Assembly (NCBI GenBank): GCA_034509425.1
Contig: JAVTVJ010000076.1
Coordinates: 3,162,001 to 3,226,000, forward strand
Source: Eopsaltria australis
Lineage: Eukaryota > Chordata > Aves > Passeriformes > Petroicidae
Reading direction: 5' to 3'
DNA length: 64,000 nucleotides
Each line of letters starts with the position of its first letter. The stretch's first letter is position 1. The notes under the pieces were generated by a model that was not told where the DNA came from, made no database searches, and saw nothing but the letters and a program-made list of their open reading frames with translations. Shown one piece after another: positions 45,664 to 57,500 of this stretch. Position numbers and translations under genes: made by a program.

Positions 45664-48600
45664 CAGACCTACCTGTCTGCGTGTCTCTGTGTGCCTGGTG
45701 GAACTGTGATGACTGCCAGTCGTGGGCCTGTGTTGGAGACGTTCAGTCTTGCAGTGAAGGTCCTTCCCCAAGTGATGAGGGGGTCCCTGCAGGTGCCAGC
45801 AGTTACCGAGAATGTGGTTCAGTCTCTTGATTCTGTATTATTAATATTTGAAATGAGTCTAACATAATGAAGTAGCAGTTTGTTAAAGCCTGTTTTCAGC
45901 CCAGGTAGTTTAAATAATAGCAAGACACAGCTGCTATAGGATTTTCATGCTGGGTTTTGTGCAGGTTGCTTCCCAGGTTATCTGCTTCTCGTGACTTGTC
46001 CTTTTCATCTTCTGCTGTCAGTAACTTCAGTGCATAAATGAACTGCACATTAACCATGCAGGCTGGGACGTTTTGCTTTGCAATTGAAATGCAGATTCCC
46101 AGCATGAGGGGCTTGAACTCTCTGGCTGCCTTTGCTCCAGAGAGTGTCACAAAGATTCAGACATTACAGCCACTTGAAGCACCAAATAGTTCCTTCTCAG
46201 AGGCTACTCAGTCTTCAGGCATGATATTTTAAATAATTTTTGAGTCAAAGGTTAAATTTATGTCATCATCCCAAACATGGAGTATATTAAGATAGGTCAG
46301 TCATTCATATCGTTAACTTGTGAGCTTTCTTTGTTTGTTTTAAAGGACATTGATTTTGTAATTACCCCAGAGATAGCCACTGAAAACCCCAGGAATGTAC
46401 TGCTTAATTGAAATCCAAATATTGAAAGCTGGAGGAATGTAGCTGTAGGAGCCCTGTGATGGGCTCTGCCATCTAGTGACACCCACAAGAAAAAATGAAA
46501 TGTTTGCAAAAACAAGCAAAACCCCACATATGATTATTTTTGAAATCTGCTTGCTATGACTGGCAAACCAATAAAATGCCTCAGGCACAGCAGTATTGTC
46601 ATTGTTTGATGGCACAGCTCAGCTCAGTCCAGCTTTGGCCACAAAGTTTTTTCACTGTTTTGAGTATTTACTCTGTCAAGACAGCTGAACCTTTGTCTGG
46701 TGATTAACTGCATAGGAGCCCTGTTCTATACGTCTGGGAATCAGAACTGAACAGCAGTGCCCTATCCATGGGGAGGCACACACCCACCCAGGTCTTCAGA
46801 TGCACAGAATTGAAAAGTGTATGTGAAACCTTAAAATACAGGTCTTAACAGTGTCCATGAGTTCATCTCATCCCTTCTTCCAAAGCTGTTTCTTTTTTCT
46901 TCTTTTATCTTTGGAAGGGTGTTGTGGCAGGAACGCATGTTCTGTTTGGGCTGCATGTTTGCAACCTCTCGTCCTCCCCAGGCAGCAGCCTGACCAGGTT
47001 CCTGTGCAGCTGATCATGCAGGGAGCAGGACACTATCTCCACTGGAAACCCTGGATGCAAGGGTTTCACATACATCAAATGTCAGTGAAGTACCAAGCAG
47101 GACAGTCACAGGGATGCTTACTACTTGTTAGCCCTGTGAAAATGCAAAAGCCTGTTCAGACTCAGAGCTGGCCAAGGGGTCTCATAGCTCTCAGCCCTAC
47201 CAGTATGTAAGAGTACTAATAACCCCATGTCCTCAGTCATGTGCACAGTGATGGGAACTGTAATGCTTGCATAAGCTTGACTCATTTGACAAAGGCCAGG
47301 GGCTTTGATCTTCATTTTCTATTTCCTTCTCCAGTTATGTTGATATCTCACTTAAACATGAATAAATACAAAGACCTTCTCAGTCTCATAGTAGAAGACA
47401 GCCAGGAGGTGAGGGAAAAGAAAGGGGGAAAATTACACATATTTTAGATGTCACTGAGGAGATTTTTACAGGTCTCTCTTTGAAGATGAAGCAGGAGCTA
47501 ATCTTATGTGACGAGCCAGTTTTGTCTGTCCCAAGCCCTTTACTCTGGGGTGGGCTGACAGGCTCAAATTCAGTCTTTGTCCATACAGCAAAGTTTTACA
47601 AAAGTTTGGCTCTGGGAGGACTCTGATAACTGCTTTAAAGGTCAGTGTTGGCTGTGATGCAGGGGTATAAGTGGACTTGTAGATGCCATCTCCACACCTT
47701 CTGTGTTGTGCAGGCTGGGGCAAGGGAGCATCTGGTCAGCATCCTCCACCCGAAAGCCTCTGATGCCTTTATGCTGAACAGAAATTTGCTAAATACTGAC
47801 ATAATGGAATTAGGAACAAATTCAAATAAATCAGGATTTCACTCCCATCTCCACATTTTAATTGCTGAAGGTTTGGTGTCATAAGCTCTGGGAGGTCCAT
47901 CCTGTGGGTGATGACACTCTATGGGCAGAGTTGAAGAGAGGCTGTGTTGATGTGAGGATGCCTGGCTGTGGCTCTCAACAGCATCAGGCCTGGTCAGGGT
48001 CTTTTGAAGAGCCAGCAGTGGAAAATAGGGAGAGCTCAGGTGATCGCTTTGATGTGGGCACCCAGTGGGATTAATGGGCCAGTGACCTCCTACCTTTGGT
48101 GCAAAGCCTGCAGGAGGGAGGCATTTGCACATGGAATGGGGCAGCCACAGGGTGTGGCTGGTGTCTTAATCTGGGTTTGTGAAGGCTGGCAGAGCTGGAA
48201 GCTGGTACTCCTGGAGATTGCTTTGCTGTCATTGTGGTGGCTGCCTCTAACAGGAAACCTCTATTTCTGCTGGCATCTGAACAGGCGCTGAAGTCTTGTG
48301 CTGTTTTAAGACATGACACTGCCATGTGCTATTTCTCCTGCTGCTGTGCTATTCTGTGTATAGCACCGCCTGCAGCGTGCCTAGCATTGGGAAGTAACAA
48401 AAAGAAATTACTCAGGTGCTTTGAAAATAGATAGAAATATCAGTTGAAAATAGATAATTTTCTCTTTCAATTACTAAGGTCTAAGACATGTTCATTTATT
48501 AGTGTTTAAACAGCAGCTATTAACCTTTTTGTCCCTACCACTTATTCCTTCCTTACATTTTTCTGCTTGCAGATTTTGCAGCCCAGATGAATACTGAATG

Positions 48601-49065
48601 ACTGTTTTTAATAAATTATTTCTTTCTCTTTCTGAAGCTGAGTCAAGGAGCATCAATGTCGATGCCCCAATCTTTATTAAGGAGACTGTAGATAATTAAG
48701 CACTTGCAAGGGTCTGGGCAGTTTGTTGATGTGTTTTTTAATTTTCTGGTGAGTGAATGATGTTCTTTGAATAGCGGTCATCGGGGAAATCAGCTTACTG
48801 AAGTGACAACCAGTGTTGTCTTCACTGTCATGTTCAGTGCAAGCCCAGCAGTATTATGGCAGGGCTTATGGGCAGAGATAACTATGCATCTGTCAGGTGC
48901 ACTGACAAATGCTCTTTGCATGCCTGTGTTAAAGTTGTGAAAATTTGAGTCAGCTGCTTGGATTTCAGGTTTCTTTCACAATAACATACCATATTGTGAG
49001 GTGTAGTTGCTTTGTGCACCATCTATAATGTAAAACACGACGATCTATAACACAAAATCAAGAGT
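45664..49065. other. Unassigned non-coding DNA
   Basis: No gene seen. Several overlapping short frames at 46850-48330 are in GC-richer sequence on both strands and have no recognisable domain. A small GAAAATAGATA duplication lies at about 48423-48455. I see no sign of retroviral internal sequence beside the LTR at 45663. Confidence 0.55.
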
Positions 49066-50010
49066 TGTTGGTGGGCTGATGCTGCCTGGACACCAGATGC
49101 CCACCAAAGCTGCTCTATCACTCCCTTCCTCAGTTGGACAGAGGAAATATAACAAAATTCCCATGGGTCAAGATAAGGACAGGGAGAGATGACTCACCAT
49201 TACCATCATGGGTGAAACAGACTAAGCTCAGGGAATTATTGTAATTTATTACCAATCAAATCAGAGTAGGATAATGATAAAATTGAAACCCTCCACCTTT
49301 CCCTTCTTCCTGGGCTCAGCTTCACTCCCAGAGGGACAGGGAATGGGGGCTGCAGTCAGTTCATCACACACTGTTTCTGCCACTCATTCCTCCTCAGAGA
49401 GGACTCCTCACACATTTCTCCTTCAGCCTGGGGTCCCACTCACTGGAGGCAGTCCTCCATGGATTTATCCAATATGAGGCCTGTCCATTGGCTGCAGTTC
49501 TCCATGAGCTACTCCAGCATGAGTCCCTTCATGGGCTGCAGTCCTTCAGGAACAGGCTGCTCCAGTGTGGGTTCCCCATGGGATCACAAGTCCTGCCAGC
49601 AAACCTGCTCCATTGTGAGGTGCTCTCTCCAAAGTTCCACAGTCCTGCCAGGTCTTCCCACAGGGTCACAGCCTCCTTTGGGCATCCCCCTGCTCTGGCA
49701 TGGGATCCTCCAGGGGCTGCAGGTAGATCTCTGCTCCATGAGGACCTCCATGAGCTACAGCGTCAGAGCTGCCTCACCATGGGCTGCACCAGGGGCTGCA
49801 GGGGAATCTCAGCTCTGGTGCCTGGAGCATCTCCTGCTCCTCCTCTGCACTGACCTTGGTGTCTGTGGGGCTGGAAGTTTACTGGTGGTTTTGGTGGGAC
49901 CAGTCTCTCAGCTGTCCTTGCATTTGCTGCCAGGCCACAGTTCTTGCCTCCCTAAAGTTACAGGAGGTTGCAAAAACAAGTCCTCAGAAATGCTGCTCAT
50001 CTCTACTTGG
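49066..50010 (-). mobile_element. ERV LTR, 3' part, internally repetitive
   Basis: On the plus strand the segment starts TGTTGGTGGGCTGATG, then GATGCCCACCAAAGCTGC, TCACTCCCTTCCTCAG and ATAAGGACAGGGAGAG. Next are AATTTATTACCAATCAAATC and, from 49430 to 49800, a chain of diverged units built on TCCATGGGCTGCAG-, TGCTCCAGTGTGGG- and GGGTCACAGCCTCC-like blocks. This is the reverse complement of the same avian LTR type as at 10084-10262 (probably ERVL). On the minus strand the LTR ends in CCACCAACA at 49066 and carries an AATAAA at about 49240. The 5' part is missing or too diverged beyond about 49940. The 188-codon plus-strand frame here is a by-product of the repeat units. Confidence 0.8.
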
Positions 50011-51636
50011 CACCCATTGCCTTGAGTCAGACTGTGTGCTGAGGCTCTGCACATGCATGGATATTTCTAATAGCTGGCTCAGGATGCAATCTCATGCAAA
50101 TCAGAATTTCATCTTACTTTGAATAAGGAACACAGACTTTTCTTCAGAGCAATTTCTATGAGATACAGACTGCTCATTGCAAACAGAGAGACGCTCGAGC
50201 ACAGTAACCTGCTTGGAGAGGACAATGCCTTTTAAAGCCCTGAGTTAATGAGAAGTCCACAGCATATATTTGATAAGCTTTGTCATCCTTTTGTCTGCAG
50301 ATCATAGACCCTGCATTTTAATTTACTATACATAATGCTTTCTTAATGAGTTCCAGTGGATAGCCATTGAAACATGGCACTGCAGCTGCCAGCACGATTA
50401 TGAAAAAGAGGCAGTTATTTGATTTACGTGATATTCTGTTATGGTAACTAATATTTGCAGACAGGATACAATAGGGGAAGAAAAACCCCTCCATTTAGAT
50501 TTTGGTATCTCAGGACTAAGGTGCTAAATCATTTATTTTGCGTGTACGTGGACCAACTACTAATTGAAAATTAATGGAATTATGTTTGAGTCTTGAAAGT
50601 CTAGAGAGACTCCTGTTTGCTTTGCACCACAAAGTTCAAGCAAACCCAGTAACACTAACAGGATTTTTAAAGTGCAAATGAGCTTCTTAACATAGTACAC
50701 AGAAGCATTTTTTAGAAGAGGTCCCTCATCTCCTCCCTCTGTTTCAAAATAGAAATGAAAAAACCCATAACATGGGAAACAACAAAATTGTAGTGCCATG
50801 GAAGAAATGTTGCATTTCTGCTGGTAAGGTTTGTTTTGTAAGCAGTTGCTTTCCTGGCCCGCATTCCTTTTTGTCAGCTTGAGCCTGTGGGCAAACCTTT
50901 ATCTAGAGCTCTGTGTGCATGTGCATGTATATCCCATTTCCTATACATCCCTCCTTGCAGGGCACCACACTGGTGACTTTTCACATGGAGGCACTGTTAA
51001 AGGGTTTATAGGGATTTTCTTTTGTTCTTTCTGGGATTTTGTTTTATTTGTTTTGGTTTGTTTTGTTTTGGTAGGAATAGGAGCCATGATGCCTTTGTGT
51101 GCCAGGCAGTAAACAAGGTGATAATTCTCTTCTGTGCTGGTAATTTCAACTGAGTTTGTATGTGGTGGGGGAACATGGATGCTTATGGTGGGATGATACT
51201 TTGGGACCCAAGTCAAGGAACAGATGTAACTTCTGGTCTCTAATACAAAATACAAACTGCTGGGAAAAAAAAATAAAAGAAAAGAAAACGTTTGGAGTGG
51301 GGATGAGTTAATTTTTTTTTTTACAGCTTCTTGTATTTTCTAAGTTAGACTGCTTGACTTTGCAGTTGTAATTCTTAGCATTGTTGATGATGATAATGAT
51401 TGTTGTTGCTGTTACATATACTTGGAAAGCCCCACAGGGGAAGGGGGGTAAGGCCTGCCTGTGGGTTTTGCAAATACTTGCAGAAACTCTGAAGTGGTAA
51501 ATTTGAGATTTCCATATTCCTGTCTCAGGAATGGGGAAAGAGGTTGTCACAATCATTCACTGTCCCAATCTCATTTGTCTGTCCTAGTCCATCTCTACCC
51601 AAGGCGATGCTCCCACATTTTCTCTTTGCTGATCTA
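50011..51636. other. Unassigned non-coding DNA
   Basis: No gene seen. A TTTTG-rich run lies at 51037-51071 and a GAT/GTT-type trinucleotide patch at 51383-51413. Region 50160-50480 is discussed as a candidate regulatory block. Confidence 0.55.
51037..51071. repeat. (GTTTT)n-like simple repeat
   Basis: TTTTGTTTTATTTGTTTTGG and TTTGTTTTGTTTTGG make a degenerate GTTTT run. Confidence 0.8.
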
Positions 51637-51815
51637 GCACTGGAGCAGACTGCCCAGGGAAGTGATTGACTTGCCATCCCTGGAGGTATTTAAAAGATAT
51701 GTAGACATGGCTCTTGCGGACATGATTTATTGGTAACTTGGCCATGCTGGGTTAACAGTTTGACCCAATAATCTTAGAGGTCTTTTCCAACCTAAACAAT
51801 TCCATCGTTCTGTGC
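51637..51815 (+). mobile_element. CR1 LINE 3' end
   Basis: The plus strand reads GCACTGGAGCAGACTGCCCA, GGGAAGTGATTGA, CCATCCCTGGAGGTATTTAA and AAGATATGTAGACATGG. It continues with GACATGATTTATTGG and TCTTAGAGGTCTTTTCCAAC and ends with the degenerate tail CAATTCCATCGTTCTGTGC. This is the end of ORF2 (LEQ(T)AQGS..PSLEVFKR(Y)VDM pattern) and the 3' UTR of a CR1 subfamily whose UTR contains the GGGACATGGTTTAGTGG block. It differs from the two minus-strand copies. Confidence 0.9.
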
Positions 51816-52223
51816 ATCATACAGCACTTAAGATACATCAAAATACCACTGCTCCCCTGCACAGTGACTGGCAGGATATCTCACCCTGGATCTGCAGCTC
51901 ATACACCAAGAGCATCCCAAAGAGTCAAGCAGAAATGCGTATCTACTCATCCCAAGAAAACTAGGAGACCAGATTCACCTCACCACATTGACAAAGCAAA
52001 ATGTTTCAATCAGAAAACTGGTAGCTGGTTTTGCTCTGGTCTGTGATAAAGAGTGATGGTAATTAATCTGATGACACAGATCTCCAGTTTGAAAGTTTAA
52101 ATACTGAGCCATTTAAGTTTGGCAAAGTGTGGAGGAGCAGAGTCCCACAGCCAAAAGCTTCTCCGTTACTGATGAATGGACTTGAAGTGCACATTCCCCT
52201 TCTGTAGCATGTGAGCAAATGCA

Positions 52224-52486
52224 TACGTCTGTGTGTGCACCGTGCGAGGCTGAGTCATCAGTATCACCCTTTGCCAAGGCATGGAGACTGAAAAAAATGA
52301 GAAATGCATGTAAAAATACACCCGTTGCTAGATCAAAGGGATGTGCCACGGGGAAGCTGCAGCGAGGCGATAGTGACGCTCGTGTTCGTCAAATGGCTTT
52401 TGTGCTAGAGGAAATTAAATGGAGAGGCACTGTGGCGTGTGGAGATGCCATTTCCAAGGGGCAGAGAGAAGGTAGAAAGAAGCGAT
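52224..52486. promoter_or_regulatory. CpG-dense stretch, candidate regulatory DNA
   Basis: I count 12 CpG dinucleotides in about 260 bp, with the densest part at 52350-52390 (CACGGG, GCGAGGCGAT, GACGCTCGTGTTCGTC). The surrounding DNA has very few. This could mark germline-unmethylated regulatory DNA or recently inserted sequence. It is too short for a classical CpG island and no promoter motif is visible. Confidence 0.3.
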
Positions 52487-54028
52487 TTTTCATGGGTATG
52501 CCTGATAAAAGGTGTAGGTGTGTCAGGTGAAATAACTGGGTAGCAAGTTCAGAGCAAAAAAGGGGGACCTCATTTTCTCCAGCACCGTGTGTTGGGGTTG
52601 TGTGGCTCTGCACCCCTGGCTGCTCTGCCTGCCAGGGCCAAAATGGGCACACAGAAGGGCTACAGAAAGGCATGGATGAAAAGTGTTTGTGGAGCTGTTA
52701 TTAACCAAGGAGCAGTTGTTCCTCATGGCTCAGGAATCCTAATTTTAGGTTGCCAGAAGCTTGTAAGGCCTGCCCAGGGAGGTCTCCCTGTTCTCATGCT
52801 GTAGGCTTACATCTGGCTCCAAGCAGCAGCAAAAATGAGCTCATGGTTTGGTTCAGTCCAGACCTCCTTGTGCCTGTTGTTTTGCTGAGCTTTTAAATTA
52901 GTCCTTTTTAATATTTTTGGAAGATTCTGAGGAGGCATTGCTTTAATAAAACTGTAATTAAACCCCAGAACTCTTTAAAACTCTCGTTTAGAAGTAGGTC
53001 AGTTTGCACTTACTTGTCTTGAAGGGTTTTTTTTTCATGTCTTAGTTGTAGGCTGACTTACCATCTGCCTTTCCTTGGCAAAGCAAAGAAGCGGAAGATA
53101 AAAATTTGTAAGATATAATTGGGCTAATATTAATCATTTATCTCACATGAGGTGAGTCACTGGAAATTGTCCGTGATTGTATTTCTAAGTCCTCTTCAGG
53201 CTCTTTTATGGTAGACTTCAAGTTCAGAAAACCCTTCCAGTTAAAAAAAAAAAAAATCCCAAATAAAAGGCTCAGTCTGTGCAGAGGGTGCTAGGATATT
53301 TAAAAGCCATGTGTGGAGAGCTGAGAGTTTCTTGTCATGCAGTAACTGGGTTTTGCATGGTTGGGAAATCACGGGGTGATCCCAGGCAGGATTTGGGATT
53401 GGTGCTCACCCTGGGGGATTGCAGAGCAGGCTGGGCTCTCTTCCCCACTGCCCCGCCAGGCTGGCAGTGAGCAAACAGCAAAACAGTTGTGTATAGTACA
53501 GGCAGACTTCAACAGATACGATTATTTATTGTATTTTTGCTGTAACAAGTCTCCACAGTCAGTGTGTCAGTTCACAGACAATGTTTGTCAATCTATACAC
53601 ATAATCAAGTTTGCTAACTTCCCCAATTTTGCAAAATATTTTCAATAAAAAAGGTTAAAAAATGGACATCTCCTGGAACATCCCAGAAGTAATTTTGCTT
53701 TTGGTCCAGTCATTGAGTTTCTTTCCCTCCAGCAACTGGAGACTAAATGAGCAGCATCACCTCCCCTCCTCTGGGAAGCAACACCAAAGAAAAATGCTGC
53801 TTCTAATGTCAGTGCACTCCCTTGGATTAATGGCTGACCCAGCAGCTAGCAACTGCTACCCCTTCATTTTTTATAAATATATAAGAAATATGTATTTGAA
53901 TCTAAGGTATCAAAAGAAAAAAATAAAGAGGCTACTTTTTCCTTTGCTGTTGGTTCTTCCAAGCTTCTGCCACATTTTTTACTGACTTTAATAAAAGCTG
54001 TTCTTTCAAATGGTTTCTTTGTTTTATC

Positions 54029-54043
54029 TGTGTGTGTGTGTGC
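54029..54043. repeat. (TG)n microsatellite
   Basis: CTGTGTGTGTGTGTGCAC forms a short dinucleotide run. Confidence 0.85.
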
Positions 54044-54482
54044 ACATGGGCTTTTTAAAGCTTGCAGATGGTTTTTCCTCACCTCAGCATTATGGCTAGC
54101 CAGGGATTTTTTATTTTTTTCGTTGTTTTGGTTTGGATTTTATCTGAAAAATAAGGCCTGCCAGAGCAGGAGACTATTGCTCAGCCCAAGGAAAGAGTGA
54201 GATGTCTTTTGGAAGCAGATGGCAGCATGAGGAGGTTTCAGTAGCAGAGGGTCAGAAAATAAATGCCACAGACTATTAAGACTATATGAAATAAGTAGAA
54301 TCCTACTTTTACAGCTTAAAAGGAAGCAACATGCCATAAGTATAAATTTACCTTTATTTCTCCTCATCCTTCTCTACTGACAATTCCTTTTACAGGATTT
54401 GACATTGACATCAAATAAAACAATTGACAGGAGCATACTTTCCTTTGTTTTCCCATGAGTTTCATAGCTGCTGAACACTGCA

Positions 54483-54501
54483 GTTGGTTGGTTGGTTGGT
54501 G
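54483..54501. repeat. (TTGG)n microsatellite
   Basis: The run GTTGGTTGGTTGGTTGGT has between four and five tetranucleotide units. Confidence 0.88.
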
Positions 54502-57500
54502 ATTAAGATTTAAAAGGATTAGTAAAGTTTACAAGTGTGAATGCCGGTAGCACCCAGTGTGGTGTTGGGCATATGGAAACAGTTCAGCCTTTTTGGCTCA
54601 AGCTGTCACAGGAGTTAAAACCCAATTATTGTTTCTCTAGAGCTATTCTTGCATTTTGACTAGTTTTATCAGAACTGAATGTTTTAAATTTCAGGTTGTT
54701 TGAAACCTTAATGAAATAATTAGTCTTTCACTGACAGCATAAGGAAACACGAGAAAAAAGAAAATTCGGTGACTTCTTAAATGGTCGACAAAGACTAGGA
54801 GGGGATATCTGTGCCCTCACCTGAGTCAGAAAACCTGGTAAGGAAACAGAAAAATAACTGGAGGCATGGTAGTAATGGAGACTGTTTTTAGTGAGAAATC
54901 TTAAAATTGTAGAATTTTTTCTGCTTCATTTATTTAAACAGGTGCAGTATTGACTGGCATGATAGAAGCCTTCACCCAGAGACAGTGCCAGGTACTCTGA
55001 GACTTCAGGGCAGCACAGAAAGAGGGGAAAGACCCCAGAGAGGGAAGGTTTCAGTCAGATAATTTGCAGGTGAATGCCAGAACTACCACTTTAAAAACCT
55101 ACTCCCATCTCCCCATGTCCTCAGGAAAATAAGCCTTAAGCAAATATATGAGCAGCATAGTGCAGATTTTGAAGTCCAGTCAAGGGTCAGATGAGTGAAA
55201 TGATGTTGTCTGTGTTATATGAGAGGTCAGATTATGTGATCTCATGATTCCTTTTTACCTTAAACACTATTATTTTGTGCCATTTTCTGTTTTAGATATG
55301 GATAACCCACATCTGTTACACACAGTTCATGCTTATGATACTATTTGTCTGGAGAAAAAAATGTCAAAATTGATAAGTAGAATCTGAGTTTTATGTCTTT
55401 GCACCAGATTTCTTTGGGGAAATTTCCTGTAGTCTTTTATTTTTAATATTGATACAGGCTCTGGCTTTGGTGATTTGTCTTGCTGCCAGATAAAGTTTGT
55501 TGAAAGGAGTGTAGTGATTAATGGCAAGGACATTTTAAAATTCTTGTGAGATGGGCTAAGATTATTATTTTGTTTCCTTGAGTTTTGCCATATAATGCCT
55601 GCTGTCACAAGATAAGCACTGTGTGACTTAATCAGCACTTGGGGAGAGCCCATTAGTGACGAATACAGGTACTACAGGCGATCATGCAGATGATTGAATA
55701 AATAGTGTTGTTCTTTCTTTACCAGTGTATTGCACAAATATTGTGGTGTTCAGTTGCTGGAAGTAGAATGAGTTTTTGCAAGGTATTATGTATCAGTAGG
55801 AGAGGGAAAACCGCGTAGGAAGGAGATGGCATAAGCAGAAGCAGTAGAGTTTTCAGCAGAAGAAATTAGTTTGGTTAGATGCTCTTAAGCTGTTGAAGTG
55901 AGGTGGGAACTTAGCAAAGCAAAATAGACATGAGCAGGCACATTGAACAGTGTTTCAGCTTCTAATAAAGGGTTCCTAAGAGTCACAGAGTCAAAATAAA
56001 CTTGAATTTTCTTTGTGCTCTGCAAAGGGATAATTTAAAACATATTACAAAATTAAAGTTTTATTAAAATGCAGATAAAGATTAAGAATGTCTGAAAGCA
56101 ATTTAGGGCTGGGCACATTAGAGGAATACTGCAAATATTCTAAAACAGACCTAATAGACTCAATGTATCTAGAATTAAGGTTAACCTTAAAATAAATCAA
56201 AGATACTCAGGAATGGAAATGCACAGTCAGTTCACCCAAAGAATCTTGACTTTGTTCTGTACTGAGGTTATGTAATAACTATGTAATTATTGTGAGTGAA
56301 TAATAGGGTTTTATTTTTTTTTAAATCCTGAAGCAGATTAAATTGGTTTTTTAAATTATGTTTTCCTCTTAAGTTGTGCCTGAGGGATGAAGATACGGTT
56401 AAGAGTAGTGCCTGAGGAAGGTTGCTACCAGTGAGTTTTCACATTTTTGCTCACAAAATGACAAATGACCCTATTTGTGAGTTCTCAGAAAATACTGTCT
56501 GAACTGTCTGTTGTACAGGGAAGATGTGCTACATTGTGTGTAGTTCCATCTTTGCTTTCAGTGCAGGACTCAAACTAGTTCAGGGAAACTAAGTGGCACT
56601 TCTACTGTGAAAGATGTGTAAAATCTTGAAAAAGTGACTGTGGGAAACTGAACATGAGAAAAATGTTATAGACAGAATTACCAATGGAATGGAATGAAAA
56701 TAGGTATTTTTCTGAATGTGATATTGACTTGAACCCTGCAATGAGATTAGAAAAAAGAAGGGCAGAAAGAATAGCTACATCAAGAATTGGCCAGAGAAAT
56801 TCAGTGGCTTGCTTCTATCCTGAATGCAAATGCAAGGAAAGCTGATGCAGAGCGGTGGCTCACACAGGACTGAGAGTAGTTGCCAAGTGAAGGCAAGGAG
56901 TCTCTCCTTGAAAATAAGCAGTTTTTTGGGTGGGTGAGGGAGCCTGGGCACCATTCTGGAAGCCTTCAGTAAGGCAGTACTGGAAAGAAGCCATGGAAAA
57001 CACCTCCTCAGCTGCAGCTGAGAGGCTATCTCTCTGTAAGGAGACTTTCTCATGTTACTGTCCCTGTGCAAATCCATGTCCCTGCTGGATTCTGAGGTCT
57101 GTGAATTGCATGGTGGCCCAGATACCAGAACATTGGCATATCTGCTATGTAAAATGCAGGTCCAGTGGTGTATTCAGAACCTGGCATGTGCCAGGACATA
57201 GAGAAAACAAATATCTCAGGGGCTGTCACCATTTCACCAGAGCTGTTGCTAGAAATAAAGCACCTTTCCTTGGGATGAAGGAGGATTTTGGCTTGGTGAA
57301 GGCTGTTTTAGTGGATTTAGCAGCAGCAAGGCACTTCATAACCCTTCAGCAAGAGCAGAAACAGCACAGGATGCCGAGTCCACCATATGTTCATGTTTAA
57401 TAGAAGTTTATAAGTCTGTGAATTTTGCCTATGGGATGTCTAAAGACTCGGGGGTCATGTAAATTGAAACAATGCAAAGTTTATTGTGCATTTAACTTAA

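Noticed and set aside
49459..50025. 188-codon plus-strand open frame
   Set aside because: It lies in the repetitive part of an ERV LTR on the opposite strand; the repeated Gly/Ser/Leu/Gln-rich text reflects the repeat units.
56930..57400. 156-codon plus-strand frame
   Set aside because: No known domain; opposed frames are open on the minus strand as well.
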